From: Helianthus annuus
Taxonomy: Eukaryota; Streptophyta; Magnoliopsida; Asterales; Asteraceae
Reading direction: 5' to 3'
NCBI RefSeq assembly: GCF_002127325.2
Contig: NC_035448.2
Span: 114,787,660-114,851,659, forward strand
DNA: 64,000 nucleotides
Shown here: positions 11,358 through 22,871 of the stretch, in pieces
Layout of the letters: the number at the start of each line of letters is the position of its first letter
Position numbering within the stretch: position 1 is the stretch's first letter
Translations under genes and position numbers: made by a program
Notes under the pieces: model-generated
Told to the model about the DNA's origin: nothing
Database searches by the model: none
What the model saw: only the letters and a program-made list of their open reading frames with translations

Positions 11358-12298
11358 CTATTCAACGAAGAATATATCCACCCAAGCCTGACCAGCCTTG
11401 GGTGTAACCTTTTTAGTCTCATTTGGAGTTCCATCTTTCCTTTTTGATTGATAAAACTCTTTTACCCCTTTAGCCTTTCCCTCAATCATTTTTCCAAAAA
11501 TATTTTTCACTGCTGGGTTAAAGGCTTTTTCAATATCCAAATCTTTCTTTTTAGAAAAGAATTGGTTTGAAATTTCAACTTTTCCAATTTTAGATTTCAA
11601 ATTTTTAGCACTTAGTGGTGGAAAATTCACATCATCCACTTGAGGAACTTTCTTCTCATCTTTCACAACAACCTGCGGCTCCTCTGATTTTATGGAATCA
11701 GATTCATCACCTGAACTGTCTCTTGACTTCTTAACAACCCATTTTTGGTTATTAAGTGTTTCTTTCTTTTTGAAAACCTTTTTCGAACACTCACCAACTT
11801 CATAAATTGAATTTTCAAAAACTTTAAGTTTGTTTGTTGGTGGTTCGACTTTTTCAACAACCTTTTCCTTAAGTTTCTCAGAAACTTCCTGTTTTGGTTT
11901 GAATATCTTCGGACAATTTTTAGCAATATGACCAGCAGTTTTGCACTGAAAACAGGTTCTTGTTTCTGTCTTTTTCTGAACAACTTTCTTCTTCAATTCT
12001 TCTTGCTTTTTGGCAAGGAATTCTTGATTTGTCTGCTTCCTGAAAACTTGTTCTTTCTCAGCCTCTAGAGATTTTCCTGAAACAAACATAGTTTTTGGTT
12101 TATAAACTTTTTCATTTTTATGATTTTTCGATTGATTAAATCCAAGACCTTTCTTTTTGAAATTACCATTATGGTTTGGTTTCTTTTGGAAACTATAACC
12201 ACAATTGTAACCCATTTTCTTGTTGATTCTTTGTTGATCTCTTGAAGTGTATTGTTTAGGTTTTCCTGAAAGATTTAAATCTTTTATTTCAGAAATAT
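11358..12298 (-). pseudogene. Element E gag, C-terminal part with CCHC zinc knuckle
   Basis: An open frame with ATG at 12215 continues upstream without a stop to the F junction at 12298, so it is the tail of a longer Gag. It is rich in Lys, Glu and Ser and has a CCHC knuckle CFQCKTAGHIAKNC, expected to bind RNA. It ends in AWVDIFFVE and a stop. The upstream half is at 21331-23726, separated by element F. About 300 bp of the middle appear to have been lost at the left F junction. Confidence 0.75.
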
Positions 12299-14337
12299 TA
12301 ATAGCGCTATCAACTAAATACCTCGTTGCTTCTTCAGCAACACGGTAGATGTATGGGGTCTTACATGATTTATACTGTGTTCAATAACCAACATCCCAAA
12401 TAACAGTTTACCCAGTATTCCCTTCAGAAACGTTTACCAGATGTCCCAAACCACCGGGACGCATGCTTAGAAAAGTGCAGTGAACTCACCTTTGATTTGC
12501 TCGGTAAGACTAGTTACGGGTTCAAGTTGTTCAAATCAATCCTAACATGGTTATCAATAAAGATCAGACTCATGCACCAAAATTCTCTTATTCTCGCAAG
12601 TTGCAAACACAGATTGATCACTTCGTGGCACATATAGCATAACAGTTCACGCAAGTTCATATCATAGGTCGACCATATGCAGTTTATGTATGCGATCCAA
12701 ACCAATACGATACATTTTTCTTTTCATAAGATCATCAACACATAACAAACATAGCATGTAAGCCTACTTGGACCCGGTTGGGTTTGGGCCCAACAAGAAA
12801 TTATGAGTTGCTGTGCGGGCCGGCGCACATCAAGACGGTGCGGCCCAGCTGTGACCAGCCCGTCACTTCGCTGCTGGCCACCCTAAGGCTGACCCAGCTC
12901 ACTTGTTTCGCTCGGCTGCGGCCCAGATGTCATGGGGTGGGCCTGCAGTTTGGGTTTGGCCTGATTCATAAGTAAGACCCACATATATTTAGCAACTAAC
13001 CCAAACAGTATGATTATGCAATTTAAACTCGGCCAAGGGTAAAGTTCGGACAAGGGCTTCTCCTTCAAAAGTCGGACATGGGGGGTGGGGGTTAAAACTC
13101 GGACCCAAGTCCACCCACTAAAGAAATTCGGACCATCATGAACAAGCAAAGCTCGGACCGCATTCATATGATAAAGTCAGACCATCTAACACAAGTTTAA
13201 AAGTCGGACAGCCCTTGAAATCTTGTAAAAGTCGGACTCATGTGCATATGTTACAAAAGCTCGGACATGATACATTATATCACAAAGGTCGGACATGCTT
13301 TCCATCATCCACAATTACAATCAGAAACCCTATGCATAACAATTCATCAACATGTGCGACCCACTCATATGCAAACAATCAACATACATCATCAAGTCAC
13401 TATTGCATGTGAGGTAACAGCTAGGGTTTGTTGGCCATTAGCTTGAGTGGTCAAATCAAATAAGAGGTCCAATTACATTTTATCACCTACAATTGTGGTG
13501 CAACTGAATATATATATACATATGGCACAATGGCCGACCACCCAAATAAATTCCTATTCAATTGGCTGCACTTTCTGTACAAATCTCATGCATTCCCAAA
13601 ACAATAGGCAATAATTAGATTCTACCAAGTCACAGAGCATTCACAAATCGTAATCTAATCAACACTATGTAATCGAGGTCATCACGTTATGTCTTTTTAA
13701 TATATTCACATACACTTTTGTTAATCCAAATCGCATATGACAATATCCTTAACCATGAACTAAGAATTACGAAACATAAATCCACTCACACATCACGAAA
13801 TCATGCTACCATGTATGACAAGAAAACACAACACGAAAAGTGGCAAGAGTATACTAACCGAATAGGATTAAGATGAGATCAGGAAAAGTCTTCGAATGAA
13901 GGATAGGAGACTGCCATCGGTTCCAGCGAAGGAGGAGGAGGATTAGGGTTTTGGAGTTCTTTCCTCGTGTGCAATATGTGATAAGTCACACACAAAAGTG
14001 TGTACGTATAAGCATAACAGGACAGGCCGAGCCCAGCATGGGCTGAGATTAGCTTAGCGATGAGGAGGGATTGGGCCGAGAGCCCAAACTATTTAAGTAG
14101 TGGTGTACGGTTACGAGCGGAGTCTGCGGTCCGAAGGTTTTTGTGTGATCCGAGATGAAGTGCGACTAAGGGTTCCCCACCAAATCATACGTTCACAAAC
14201 ATACATATGATATTAACCACGTACTCTTTAACAAATACATTCACATATAATATTTCACGTATCACATAAAACAATATATAAACGTTCAAACGAGTTACAT
14301 CAACACAAAGATAGGTTCTGAAATACGAGTTGTCACA
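12299..14337 (-). mobile_element. Element F 3' LTR, truncated
   Basis: It corresponds to 19292-21330 of the 5' LTR; the first 652 bp (18640-19291) are missing. The break falls at TAATAGCGCTATC, next to the perfect palindrome ATAGCGCTAT. The inner end, ...GTTGTCACA at 14337, is intact and followed by TCATCCCC, the complement of the polypurine tract. Four small open frames here recur identically or nearly so at +6993 in the other LTR and are not genes. Confidence 0.85.
13030..13290. repeat. AAAGTCGGAC motif array in F 3' LTR
   Basis: About eleven copies of a 9-10 bp word (AAAGTCGGAC, variants AAGCTCGGAC and AAACTCGGAC) are spaced roughly 20-35 bp apart. The identical array is at 20023-20283 in the other LTR. 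It is not a tandem repeat of one unit, because the sequence between motifs is unrelated. Confidence 0.75.
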
Positions 14338-14573
14338 TCATCCCCAAGTTGAAAGAAATTTCGCCCCGAAATTTGATAAGCACCCTCAGAGAAAAAGAAT
14401 TGGTAGCTCAAGATGACCGCGGATTTCCTTGGGTGCCACATCATCCCCAACTTGAAAGGGATTTCGTCCCGAAATTCACCTAGTTGCATGGGGAATGATT
14501 CAGTAGTTTTGGACATGCGAGGATACTTGAGCTTCATCTGATTTTGCATTCCTACGCGAACTCCGGTCCACAT
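14338..14573 (-). pseudogene. Element F polypurine region and end of pol
   Basis: The minus-strand frame contains NQMKLKYPRM, FRDEIPFKLG and related words, matching the C-terminal end of Tekay-like Pol, where element A has [12 protein letters not shown] and FWDEIPN. The PPT/pol-end segment is present twice, near 14338 and 14449 (both TCATCCCCAA.TTGAAAG). This is a short tandem duplication just inside the LTR. Confidence 0.6.
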
Positions 14574-14804
14574 CTAGAGTTCCAGCGAACTCGCGCGGTT
14601 GGAATTCGACTATGTTAAGGAACCTGGTCCATGCTTTCAACAGATTTCTCGACAACTGTAACTTGTCATTAACCCTTGCGCTAGTAGGGGCATCACAAGT
14701 GTTTCATTGAACAATACTTCTTAGGTCCGAGACATAAATGACATAGTGAACATTACTCGATTCGTCAGGTAACTCGAGTTTGTAGGCCACGTGATCGATT
14801 CTCT

Positions 14805-15008
14805 CTAGAATTTCGAATGACTCAATGTAACGTAAACTAAGCTTGCCACACTTCCCAAGCGTACCACACCCTCCCAGGGTGAGACTTTCAACATGATACG
14901 ATTTCCTACAGCGAACTCCCAGTATTTCCTAAGCTTATCAACTTTCCTGACGGCCACGCATTGCCGCCAAACGATTTCCAATCTAAATAATCTGCCCAAG
15001 TATTTCAA
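14805..15008 (-). pseudogene. Element F integrase C-terminal remnant
   Basis: The translation includes FAVGNRIMLKVSPWEGVVRLG, equivalent to the [21 protein letters not shown] segment of element A integrase. Flanking sequence is frameshifted and full of stops. It was presumably part of a Tekay-type integrase and is now non-functional. Confidence 0.65.
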
Positions 15009-16338
15009 GTGCGAGTCCTGGACCCATGATTAGGTTGCCATCCACCTCATTCCATGAGGAGATCGGCATTGTCATCCGTGCAATGCCTCATACAGAGCTT
15101 TATGCATACTAATACGGTAGCGGCTGCAGTAGAGCTTACCCAAAGATAGGTGTCCTTCCCACATGTTTACTAGAGTCAATCGCGCACATGCTAGCAGCAT
15201 GTCTTCGTGTGTCGGGAGGGTTCGTTACTCTATCCGGTTATCCTACAGTGATAAGTAATGCTCATATCTAGACGTGAGCCAAGGGTGTTGTGTATTGCCT
15301 GACACGAATCAAGGATAGATCAAAATCAGATATGACAGGAGTTGGCGCCTCGTGCCCTAAAGCCGCCACTCTCAGAGGAATATTCACAAGCTGTGAAGAC
15401 TCGTCAGTTCGTCGATTACAAGAAAGTGTGCTAGTAACGTGAGTCCATCAACGATCACCCAGATGATAATGTTTCCGTTTCAAGTTGTAAGTAGACCAGT
15501 GGCAAAATTCATACCAGTCTGTTGTCATCTCCAAATAGGTGTTTCTGATTGCTAATATTCCACCTTGACTTTCCCACAAGTCAAACATCGTTCTCATGCG
15601 TCGCTATGTGGGCCTTCAGGCCCGGTCACTCGTACATGGTCTTCAGGTTTTTAATACATCCCATCAAAACTCAAATGAATATGATATCGAGGCCCGTGTG
15701 CTCCGCCTGCACCAGTTCCCTAAGGTTGCTGTATAGTAAGGTCCATATTCGTTCCATGAAGTAGCAAATATCGTCCGACCTGCCAAGGGTTGCTTCCCCA
15801 TGCCCCGCAGGGGTCAATCTTGGGAACTCTCTTCCTTCAATTCTCCAGTTTGAACGAGGCGAGTCTGATCAGGTATGTTAGAGTCGATAGCAAGCTGCGA
15901 AGCTCGTGCACGTCCAGGTTTCACTGTCGTATTCATTCAAAAGTTCCATCCAGCGGTGCCATCACATGTTTCGCTCACACGGGAGGCCCTTGTGATCGGT
16001 CTTGGTAGTGCATTTGGTACCGTCCAAGTAATGCCTCCAACTTAAATCCAAAGACCAGGGCTTCCACTGCAGGTCGTGACTCGTGCAGTTCTTCCTGTAA
16101 GTCCATTACGTAAGTCATCACTTTCTCGTGTTGCGTCGGCGTGTAAACATTGCAGAGTTGGGATTTGAAAGCTGAGAAGACGTCCTCCTGTTTTGTCCTT
16201 CACGATCACAGCACCCTACTGTGCTAAAGAGATTTATGCTGCGCGATCTTCGAAAATCCCGTGGTGAATCTGTGATAGAGTCTAGTGTGACCAAGAAATT
16301 GTTGCATCCTCGAAGGGATCTTTGGTGCGGAACAATAT
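15009..16338 (-). pseudogene. Element F pol interior, unreadable
   Basis: By position this should encode integrase and RNase H. I see isolated similarity at nucleotide level (for example GCATAC, GAGCTT and CATGTC clusters resembling the IN core of A), but no reading frame. Several plus-strand frames (15549-15764, 15790-16008) are shadows without motifs. Confidence 0.4.
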
Positions 16339-16617
16339 CTAACGAAATGGGTCTTTAGCGAGATCCACGTGCATTCCTACTCCGATGATCATATGACCAA
16401 AAAGGTATCTCTCGAATCCAGAAGTTACCTTTAACAAGACTTCGCGCGGAGTGGCTCCTCCCTCAGGAGCCCTAAAATAAGATACAAATGCCGCCCATGA
16501 TGTTCCTTCCTCTTGGAATTGATCCAGAACGTCATCCATAAATACGGTCAATTCATGTGGTCCTAAAGCTGCTGGTGTGTTGATTAACTCAATGGTCATG
16601 GTGTACAAAAATCGCAA
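16339..16617 (-). pseudogene. Element F reverse transcriptase remnant
   Basis: The frame contains NTPAALG near its start and FGHMIIGVGMHVDLAKDPF near its end. These resemble NAPAVFM and the [18 protein letters not shown] segment of RT in element A. The distance between them is much too short, so most of the palm domain, including the catalytic aspartates, is missing. Confidence 0.5.
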
Positions 16618-16912
16618 TGGCCGTATTGCGTTCGATATGCCGTTTCAGGAACATTCTCCTCTTGGTCTTCCGTCTATACATGGTCGAGGCAAACGGTTCT
16701 TGACTGTCACCTTGCTGAGTTCTCGATAGTTAATACACATGTCCAACGATAAGGCTTATCTTTACGGATATAATTGGGGCTCCCTAGAGCAAAAACTAGA
16801 TCCGACGAAACTCCTGTCTCACAGTTCCTGTAATTGATTTGACAGTTCTTGCAGCCCTCCTGGCGCAAGACTGTAAGAGGTACGAAGAATCATGGCTGCC
16901 TCTGGCGCAGGA

Positions 16913-17146
16913 TCAAACTGAGATTCCATCTAACAGTTGTGGAAGTAAACCTGAAAGTTCCTCGAGTAGCTCATCGAAAGAAATCACGAACAGTTGTCGG
17001 ATCCTCGATCCTCTTTTCCTTGGCTTTAACATCGGTACGAGTGCCAACATAGCGGAGTAATCCCTCTGTAGACACTTCTGGTCCTTCATTGCTGATATGA
17101 TGCTACCCTTTACACCACTCCGACACTTCAAAGTATAAAGCGACAC
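16913..17146 (-). pseudogene. Element F protease-to-RT linker remnant
   Basis: KCLQRDYSAMLALV followed by LLEELSGLLPQ aligns with [14 protein letters not shown] and [11 protein letters not shown] between protease and RT in element A. Frame and spacing are broken. This confirms minus orientation and the order gag-PR-RT-IN. Confidence 0.5.
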
Positions 17147-18623
17147 AAAATTTCCTTCCCACAGGGCGTATCAACGAGATGTCTGGATAATCAATCTACG
17201 CAACCACTGCATCAAAGTCATCAAGGATAGTAGAAGGAAGGTCGACGTCGAACACTTGTCCCACAAGGTCGAGTTTGCATCCCAACGAACATATAAAGTT
17301 TCAGTTGACTTGCCGTCAGTCGATTCGTTATCAAGAACGTGCAGGCCACCATGCTGTTGTATTCCTGGCGTCGCTCACGCCAATCCTAAATGCCCCTCCA
17401 CGAGCATCATTTCCAATGTTGTTGCTATTGTTACGAGGATTTCTAGTACTTCTGTCGTTCCCTTGGTTGTTGTCTTCTTGATTTAACAATGGGCGATCCA
17501 TGTCGTAGGCACCTTCATTTCCCTACTATAGACTACGATTACGAGTGCCTTGATGTTGCCGTGACTGTTGCCTCTACTGTTGTTGCTCGAAACAGAGCCC
17601 TACGATCTTTCACCAACATGGTCCATCATAACACATTCAGTGCCGCGTCCTAAGGCGCCGCTCGTTGCGCTGGCAGTTATCCATTCCTTTCTACAGTCCA
17701 TTGTCATCGTGTATGTCCCGTTTGGTTTGTAAGAGTTGACTCCCATAAGTCGCTAACTAGGGTGAATGATCCGTTTGAAGCCAATTCGCTGGTGTTCGTT
17801 GCCGGTAATCAGGGTTGTCCAAATACTGAGGTCGGTAAAATACTACGCTCACCCTTTTGTCTATCGATCTAGCAAGTCGATTGAGTAATACGCGGTATGC
17901 TGCGAGAGTGTTGTAGAAGTGATCACACTTCGGAGTCTAAGACGTCAATACATAGAGTCCCAGCAAACGAAGAGAAGCGACAAAAGGTATAGACCAGCTC
18001 AAGGACGTTCGTTCAAGCACCTAACATTCTACACGTTTCGCTAGGCGTTCAGATGTGTGTTCAGATAATACTTGATAGCATCGAGATTTGTAAGGATTCA
18101 GAAAGGAGTGAAAAGATCATGTTCGAGTAGGAGACAATCACTGCTATGACTCCTATGGACTGTTGTGTTCTAACATAACGTCAATTAACAGAGTGGAACC
18201 CCTCTCACACTCGTTAAGCCTCACTGGGACTCACATGCACCCCACATTATTATTATGTGTGCACCCATAATAATAAGGCAATTTGCATGCTTATCTCAGT
18301 GCCTTTTAACTCGCGCTAAAAGGTTCCCCTCACCCAAACAGCAAACGTAAGGTATCACAGGGTTAAGAATCACAATAGTCAATGGATAGTGTCACACTAA
18401 CAGATCACATAACAAGGGTTGGTAGTATAAGGGCTCATGCTGCTGTGCCAAGTGTGAATTCACGTGTAATGTTATACATATGTGTACACTAGATATACTA
18501 TGCAATAGTAAATGAGAAACGAACCTTGCAGTCTGGAGCTGAGTGTCATGGTCGATTTCGGTACTGTTCGGTTATAGTCTGGTTTTATAAAAACGTTTTA
18601 AAACCAAGTTCACTATAACCAGT
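17147..18623 (-). pseudogene. Element F protease, gag and leader region, unreadable
   Basis: By position this should encode protease, zinc knuckles, capsid and the leader. No DTGA/DSGA protease motif or CCHC knuckle can be read in any frame. The final 150 bp before the PBS, ending CACTATAACCAGTGGCTCTG, resemble the leader of element A. Confidence 0.4.
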
Positions 18624-18636
18624 GGCTCTGATACCA
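18624..18636 (-). other. Element F primer-binding site (tRNA-Met)
   Basis: On the minus strand this reads TGGTATCAGAGCC, complementary to the 3' end of initiator tRNA-Met. It lies three bases from the 5' LTR at 18640. It is intact, although the coding region is not. Confidence 0.85.
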
Positions 18637-18639
18637 AAC

Positions 18640-21330
18640 TGTCACACCCCCAAAATACCACATGCGGGAACACCGCGGGATGTGTGACGTACCAGGACTC
18701 GAGCCACTAATCACATTGAACCACGCATTGTATTTAAACAAAACATATCATTAATTGTCAATTGTAAAACCAATCATAGGATTAAACCAAAAGAGTTGTG
18801 TAGCGGAAGCATATAGTAAATTGTTAAACAACTGTTTCATAATAAGTATTCAAAACCAATGTATCAATGTACGTATATCCAAGAGCCTCGATCCATGACC
18901 ACTCCAGCACTCCCAGATAGCAAGTCCATGTCAAGCAATCTAATGACCTGCAAGCATGCAGACAAGTGTGTCAGACGACGCTGGTGAGTTCAAAGTTTGT
19001 TTACTCGTTTAATTACCAGATGTGTGTTTACAACAGTTCATCGTTTAGTTTTGATGTTGTTATTACTCGATTACCGTATGTGGCGACTAGATGTGAATGC
19101 CCAACCCCAATGCCTCCATTTAGGCATTGGTCATGAGGTCAAGGTATCAAACAACCTTGAATAGATGTAAGGGGTCTTATATATACACGATGAGAATGCC
19201 CAACCCCAATGCCTCTAACCAGGCATTGGTCATGAAGTCCAGGTAATTAGTTCACGCCCGTCCTTTCGGCCCGGTGTGAGGGTGCCAAACCTAATAGCGC
19301 TATCAACTAAATACCTCGTTGCTTCTTCAGCAACACGGTAGATGTATGGGGTCTTACATGATTTATACTGTGTTCAATAACCAACATCCCAAATAACAGT
19401 TTACCCAGTATTCCCTTCAGAAACGTTTACCAGATGTCCCAAACCACCGGGACGCATGCTTAGAAAAGTGCAGTGAACTCACCTTTGATTTGCTCGGTAA
19501 GACTAGTTACGGGTTCAAGTTGTTCAAATCAATCCTAACATGGTTATCAATAAAGATCAGACTCATGCACCAAAATTCTCTTATTCTAGCAAGTTGCAAA
19601 CACAGATTGATCACTTCGTGGCACATATAGCATAACAGTTCACGCAAGTTCATATCATAGGTCGACCATATGCAGTTTATGTATGCGATCCAAACCAATA
19701 TGATACATTTTTCTTTTCATAAGATCATCAACACATAACAAACATAGCATGTAAGCCTACTTGGACCCGGTTGGGTTTGGGCCCAACAAGAAATTATGAG
19801 TTGCTGTGCGGGCCGGCGCACATCAAGACGGTGCGGCCCAGCTGTGACCAGCCCGTCACTTCGCTGCTGGCCACCCTAAGGCTGACCCAGCTCACTTGTT
19901 TCGCTCGGCTGCGGCCCAGATGTCATGGGGTGGGCCTGCAGTTTGGGTTTGGCCTGATTCATAAGTAAGACCCACATATATTTAGCAACTAACCCAAACA
20001 GTATGATTATGCAATTTAAACTCGGCCAAGGGTAAAGTTCGGACAAGGGCTTCTCCTTCAAAAGTCGGACATGGGGGGTGGGGGTTAAAACTCGGACCCA
20101 AGTCCACCCACTAAAGAAATTCGGACCATCATGAACAAGCAAAGCTCGGACCGCATTCATATGATAAAGTCAGACCATCTAACACAAGTTTAAAAGTCGG
20201 ACAGCCCTTGAAATCTTGTAAAAGTCGGACTCATGTGCATATGTTACAAAAGCTCGGACATGATACATTATATCACAAAGGTCGGACATGCTTTCCATCA
20301 TCCACAATTACAATCAGAAACCCTATGCATAACAATTCATCAACATGTGCGACCCACTCATATGCAAACAATCAACATACATCATCAAGTCACTATTGCA
20401 TGTGAGGTAACAGCTAGGGTTTGTTGGCCATTAGCTTGAGTGGTCAAATCAAATAAGAGGTCCAATTACATTTTATCACCTACAATTGTGGTGCAACTGA
20501 ATATATATATACATATGGCACAATGGCCGACCACCCAAATAAATTCCTATTCAATTGGCTGCACTTTCTGTACAAATCTCATGCATTCCCAAAACAATAG
20601 GCAATAATTAGATTCTACCAAGTCACAGAGCATTCACAAATCGTAATCTAATCAACACTATGTAATCGAGGTCATCACGTTATGTCTTTTTAATATATTC
20701 ACATACACTTTTGTTAATCCAAATCGCATATGACAATATCCTTAACCATGAACTAAGAATTACGAAACATAAATCCACTCACACATCACGAAATCATGCT
20801 ACCATGTATGACAAGAAAACACAACACGAAAAGTGGCAAGAGTATACTAACCGAATAGGATTAAGATGAGATCAGGAAAAGTCTTCGAAGGAAGGATAGG
20901 AGACTGCCATCGGTTCCAGCGAAGGAGGAGGAGGATTAGGGTTTTGGAGTTCTTTCCTCGTGTGCAATATGTGATAAGTCACACACAAAAGTGTGTACGT
21001 ATAAGCATAACAGGACAGGCCGAGCCCAGCATGGGCTGAGATTAGCTTAGCGATGAGGAGGGATTGGGCCGAGAGCCCAAACTATTTAAGTAGTGGTGTA
21101 CGGTTACGAGCGGAGTCTGCGGTCCGAAGGTTTTTGTGTGATCCGAGATGAAGTGCGACTAAGGGTTCCCCACCAAATCATACGTTCACAAACATACATA
21201 TGATATTAACCACGTACTCTTTAACAAATACATTCACATATAATATTTCACGTATCACATAAAACAATATATAAACGTTCAAACGAGTTACATCAACACA
21301 AAGATAGGTTCTGAAATACGAGTTGTCACA
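18640..21330 (-). mobile_element. Element F 5' LTR (complete, 2691 bp)
   Basis: It begins TGTCACACCCCC and ends GTTGTCACA on the plus strand. The AAAGTCGGAC array lies at 20023-20283. The block GTGAGGGTGCCAAACC-TAATAGCGCTATC near 19277-19305 is shared with the LTR of element A, so the two families are distantly related. At the right it abuts element E gag directly. Confidence 0.9.
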
Positions 21331-22154
21331 GACGATGTGAACGTGACATCAATATTTTCTGGCAAGTTATCTGACGGCCCAGACTCCCATTGTAAGTTAA
21401 TTGCCTTTTTGACTCTTTCGGAATTTGGATTTCGAGGCGAATATCCATTTTCGACCGGGGGCGGACATCTATTGTAGACAACACTTGGTTTCTTACCAGA
21501 AATTTCTACTTCATACTCTTCTTTTGTCTCGGACTTCTTTTCTTCCGAAGTCTTTTCTTCCTCAAATGTCTTCAATCTTTCCACAATCGGATATATCCCG
21601 TTAACAACAAAAGTAGAACATGAGTAACTTTTCAATAAATTGTTGACTCTTTCAGTTTCAATTCTTTGTGTTGCCAACTTCAATTCCAGCTCAGCAAACT
21701 TCTCTGTGTAGTAGTTAACATTGTCAAGCTGTCTCATGTATGCTCCTTTGAGTGTATTCATTGCTACAGCTTGTTCACTATTTGACTCGGTGTACTTGTT
21801 AATCTCTCTGTTCAAAGTATCATATGATTCTTTCAACCTTTTTATGTTGTGTAGCAGCTCATTGTTTTGTTTGATCAAAGAATCACAATTCATGCACTTC
21901 TCAGGAACTTTGACTGCTTCAGTATCAGCTTTGATCTCAAATTCTGGAACTTCTTTGACTGTTCTCACTTGAATTATTTCTGCTCTTTTCTTTTTCTCAG
22001 CTTCAGCTTTTCTTCTTTCTTCTTCTTCTTCCTCTTCTTCATATCTTTTCCATTTCTCCTCTTCAGCTTCCCTAATTCTTCTGTATTTTTCTGCCCAATA
22101 TCTATCAGAAGCATTAGCAACAAAAGCTTTAGCATTTAACATCTCTTTCTCCAT
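21331..22154 (-). pseudogene. Element E gag, coiled-coil linker region
   Basis: An open frame from the ATG at 22154 to the F junction contains an extremely Glu/Lys/Arg-rich stretch (residues about 20-65). A heptad-like coiled-coil segment follows (residues about 85-175). The apparent C-terminus after 21330 is read from the F LTR and is artificial. Long Gag with coiled coil is typical of Sirevirus-type elements. The true continuation is the frame at 11358-12298. Confidence 0.65.
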
Positions 22155-22871
22155 AAATTTTTATCTGGGCAAAAATTGTCCCGACTGAAACCTTCTGGAA
22201 ATTTTTCATCATCTTGATCTGCCAAACACACTTTACTGTCCGTTGGAATGTATTTATCCCAGCTGAATCCACCATCCTTACCCTGATTAACCAAACACGC
22301 TCTCTTTGAATCTTCAATTTCTTTTCTACCATGTGCAGTTTGAGCTTGATGCGGTGCCTGTTGTTGTTGATATGGCTGTTGTGTGACTTGATGATAAATC
22401 GCCTTTTTGTGGTAGTCGTTGTTTCCGAAAGGATTTTGAGCTCCACTAGCTTCACGATTTGTGCGCTCTCTTGAAATGCCCCTTTTCCCTGCAACGAAAA
22501 CAAGTAACTTTAGACTTATCAAAACCTAAAGTTGAAACATGTGCCTCGCGTAAATCATCTCTGCCTGTAATTTGTTTGAACTTTTCAGCCCTTCTCAACA
22601 CACTAGCCATACACCATTTTATATCCATCAATTCCATTTCCTCGGCATCAATTTGATCGTAATCCTCTTTCATGAGCATTGGATTCCCGATCCTCCCTGC
22701 AACTAAGCCTCCATAAGATTCAAGCACTGTCACCAACAAAGACATGTGACTTTTAGCAACTTCTTCAATATTATTCTGATCATTTTCAAGTTTTAACGCA
22801 ATGTTGCATTGAAGAACTTTGCCACTCTTTGTTGTAGAAAACTGTGGATCATATGTTGGAAATGAAGAAAA
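22155..22871 (-). pseudogene. Element E gag, first zinc-knuckle region, frameshifted
   Basis: Two overlapping minus frames (22452-22745 and 22136-22522) carry one product split by a frameshift. VTCFRCREKGHFKRA is a CCHC knuckle that loses its last Cys where the frame shifts. A Gln/His-rich spacer follows. It joins the capsid-like part at 22872-23726 upstream and the coiled-coil part downstream. Confidence 0.6.

Larger units (their letters stand above)
12299..21330 (-). mobile_element. Element F: decayed Tekay-like Ty3 element with near-identical LTRs
   Basis: The 5' LTR is 18640-21330, the PBS 18624-18636, the interior 14338-18623 and the truncated 3' LTR 12299-14337. It lies inside element E gag. 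The 2039 bp shared by the two LTRs differ at 3 positions by eye (near 12595, 12712 and 13914). The interior keeps only scattered, frameshifted traces of pol in the order expected for a minus-strand Ty3 element. Confidence 0.8.

Noticed and set aside
12514..13446. Several small open frames repeated at 19507-20439
   Set aside because: They are the same because they lie in the two LTRs of element F; they overlap the motif array and have no conserved domains.
21288..21330. Extra C-terminal residues of the coiled-coil Gag frame
   Set aside because: They are read from the element F LTR and are the same residues that end the frame at 14295.
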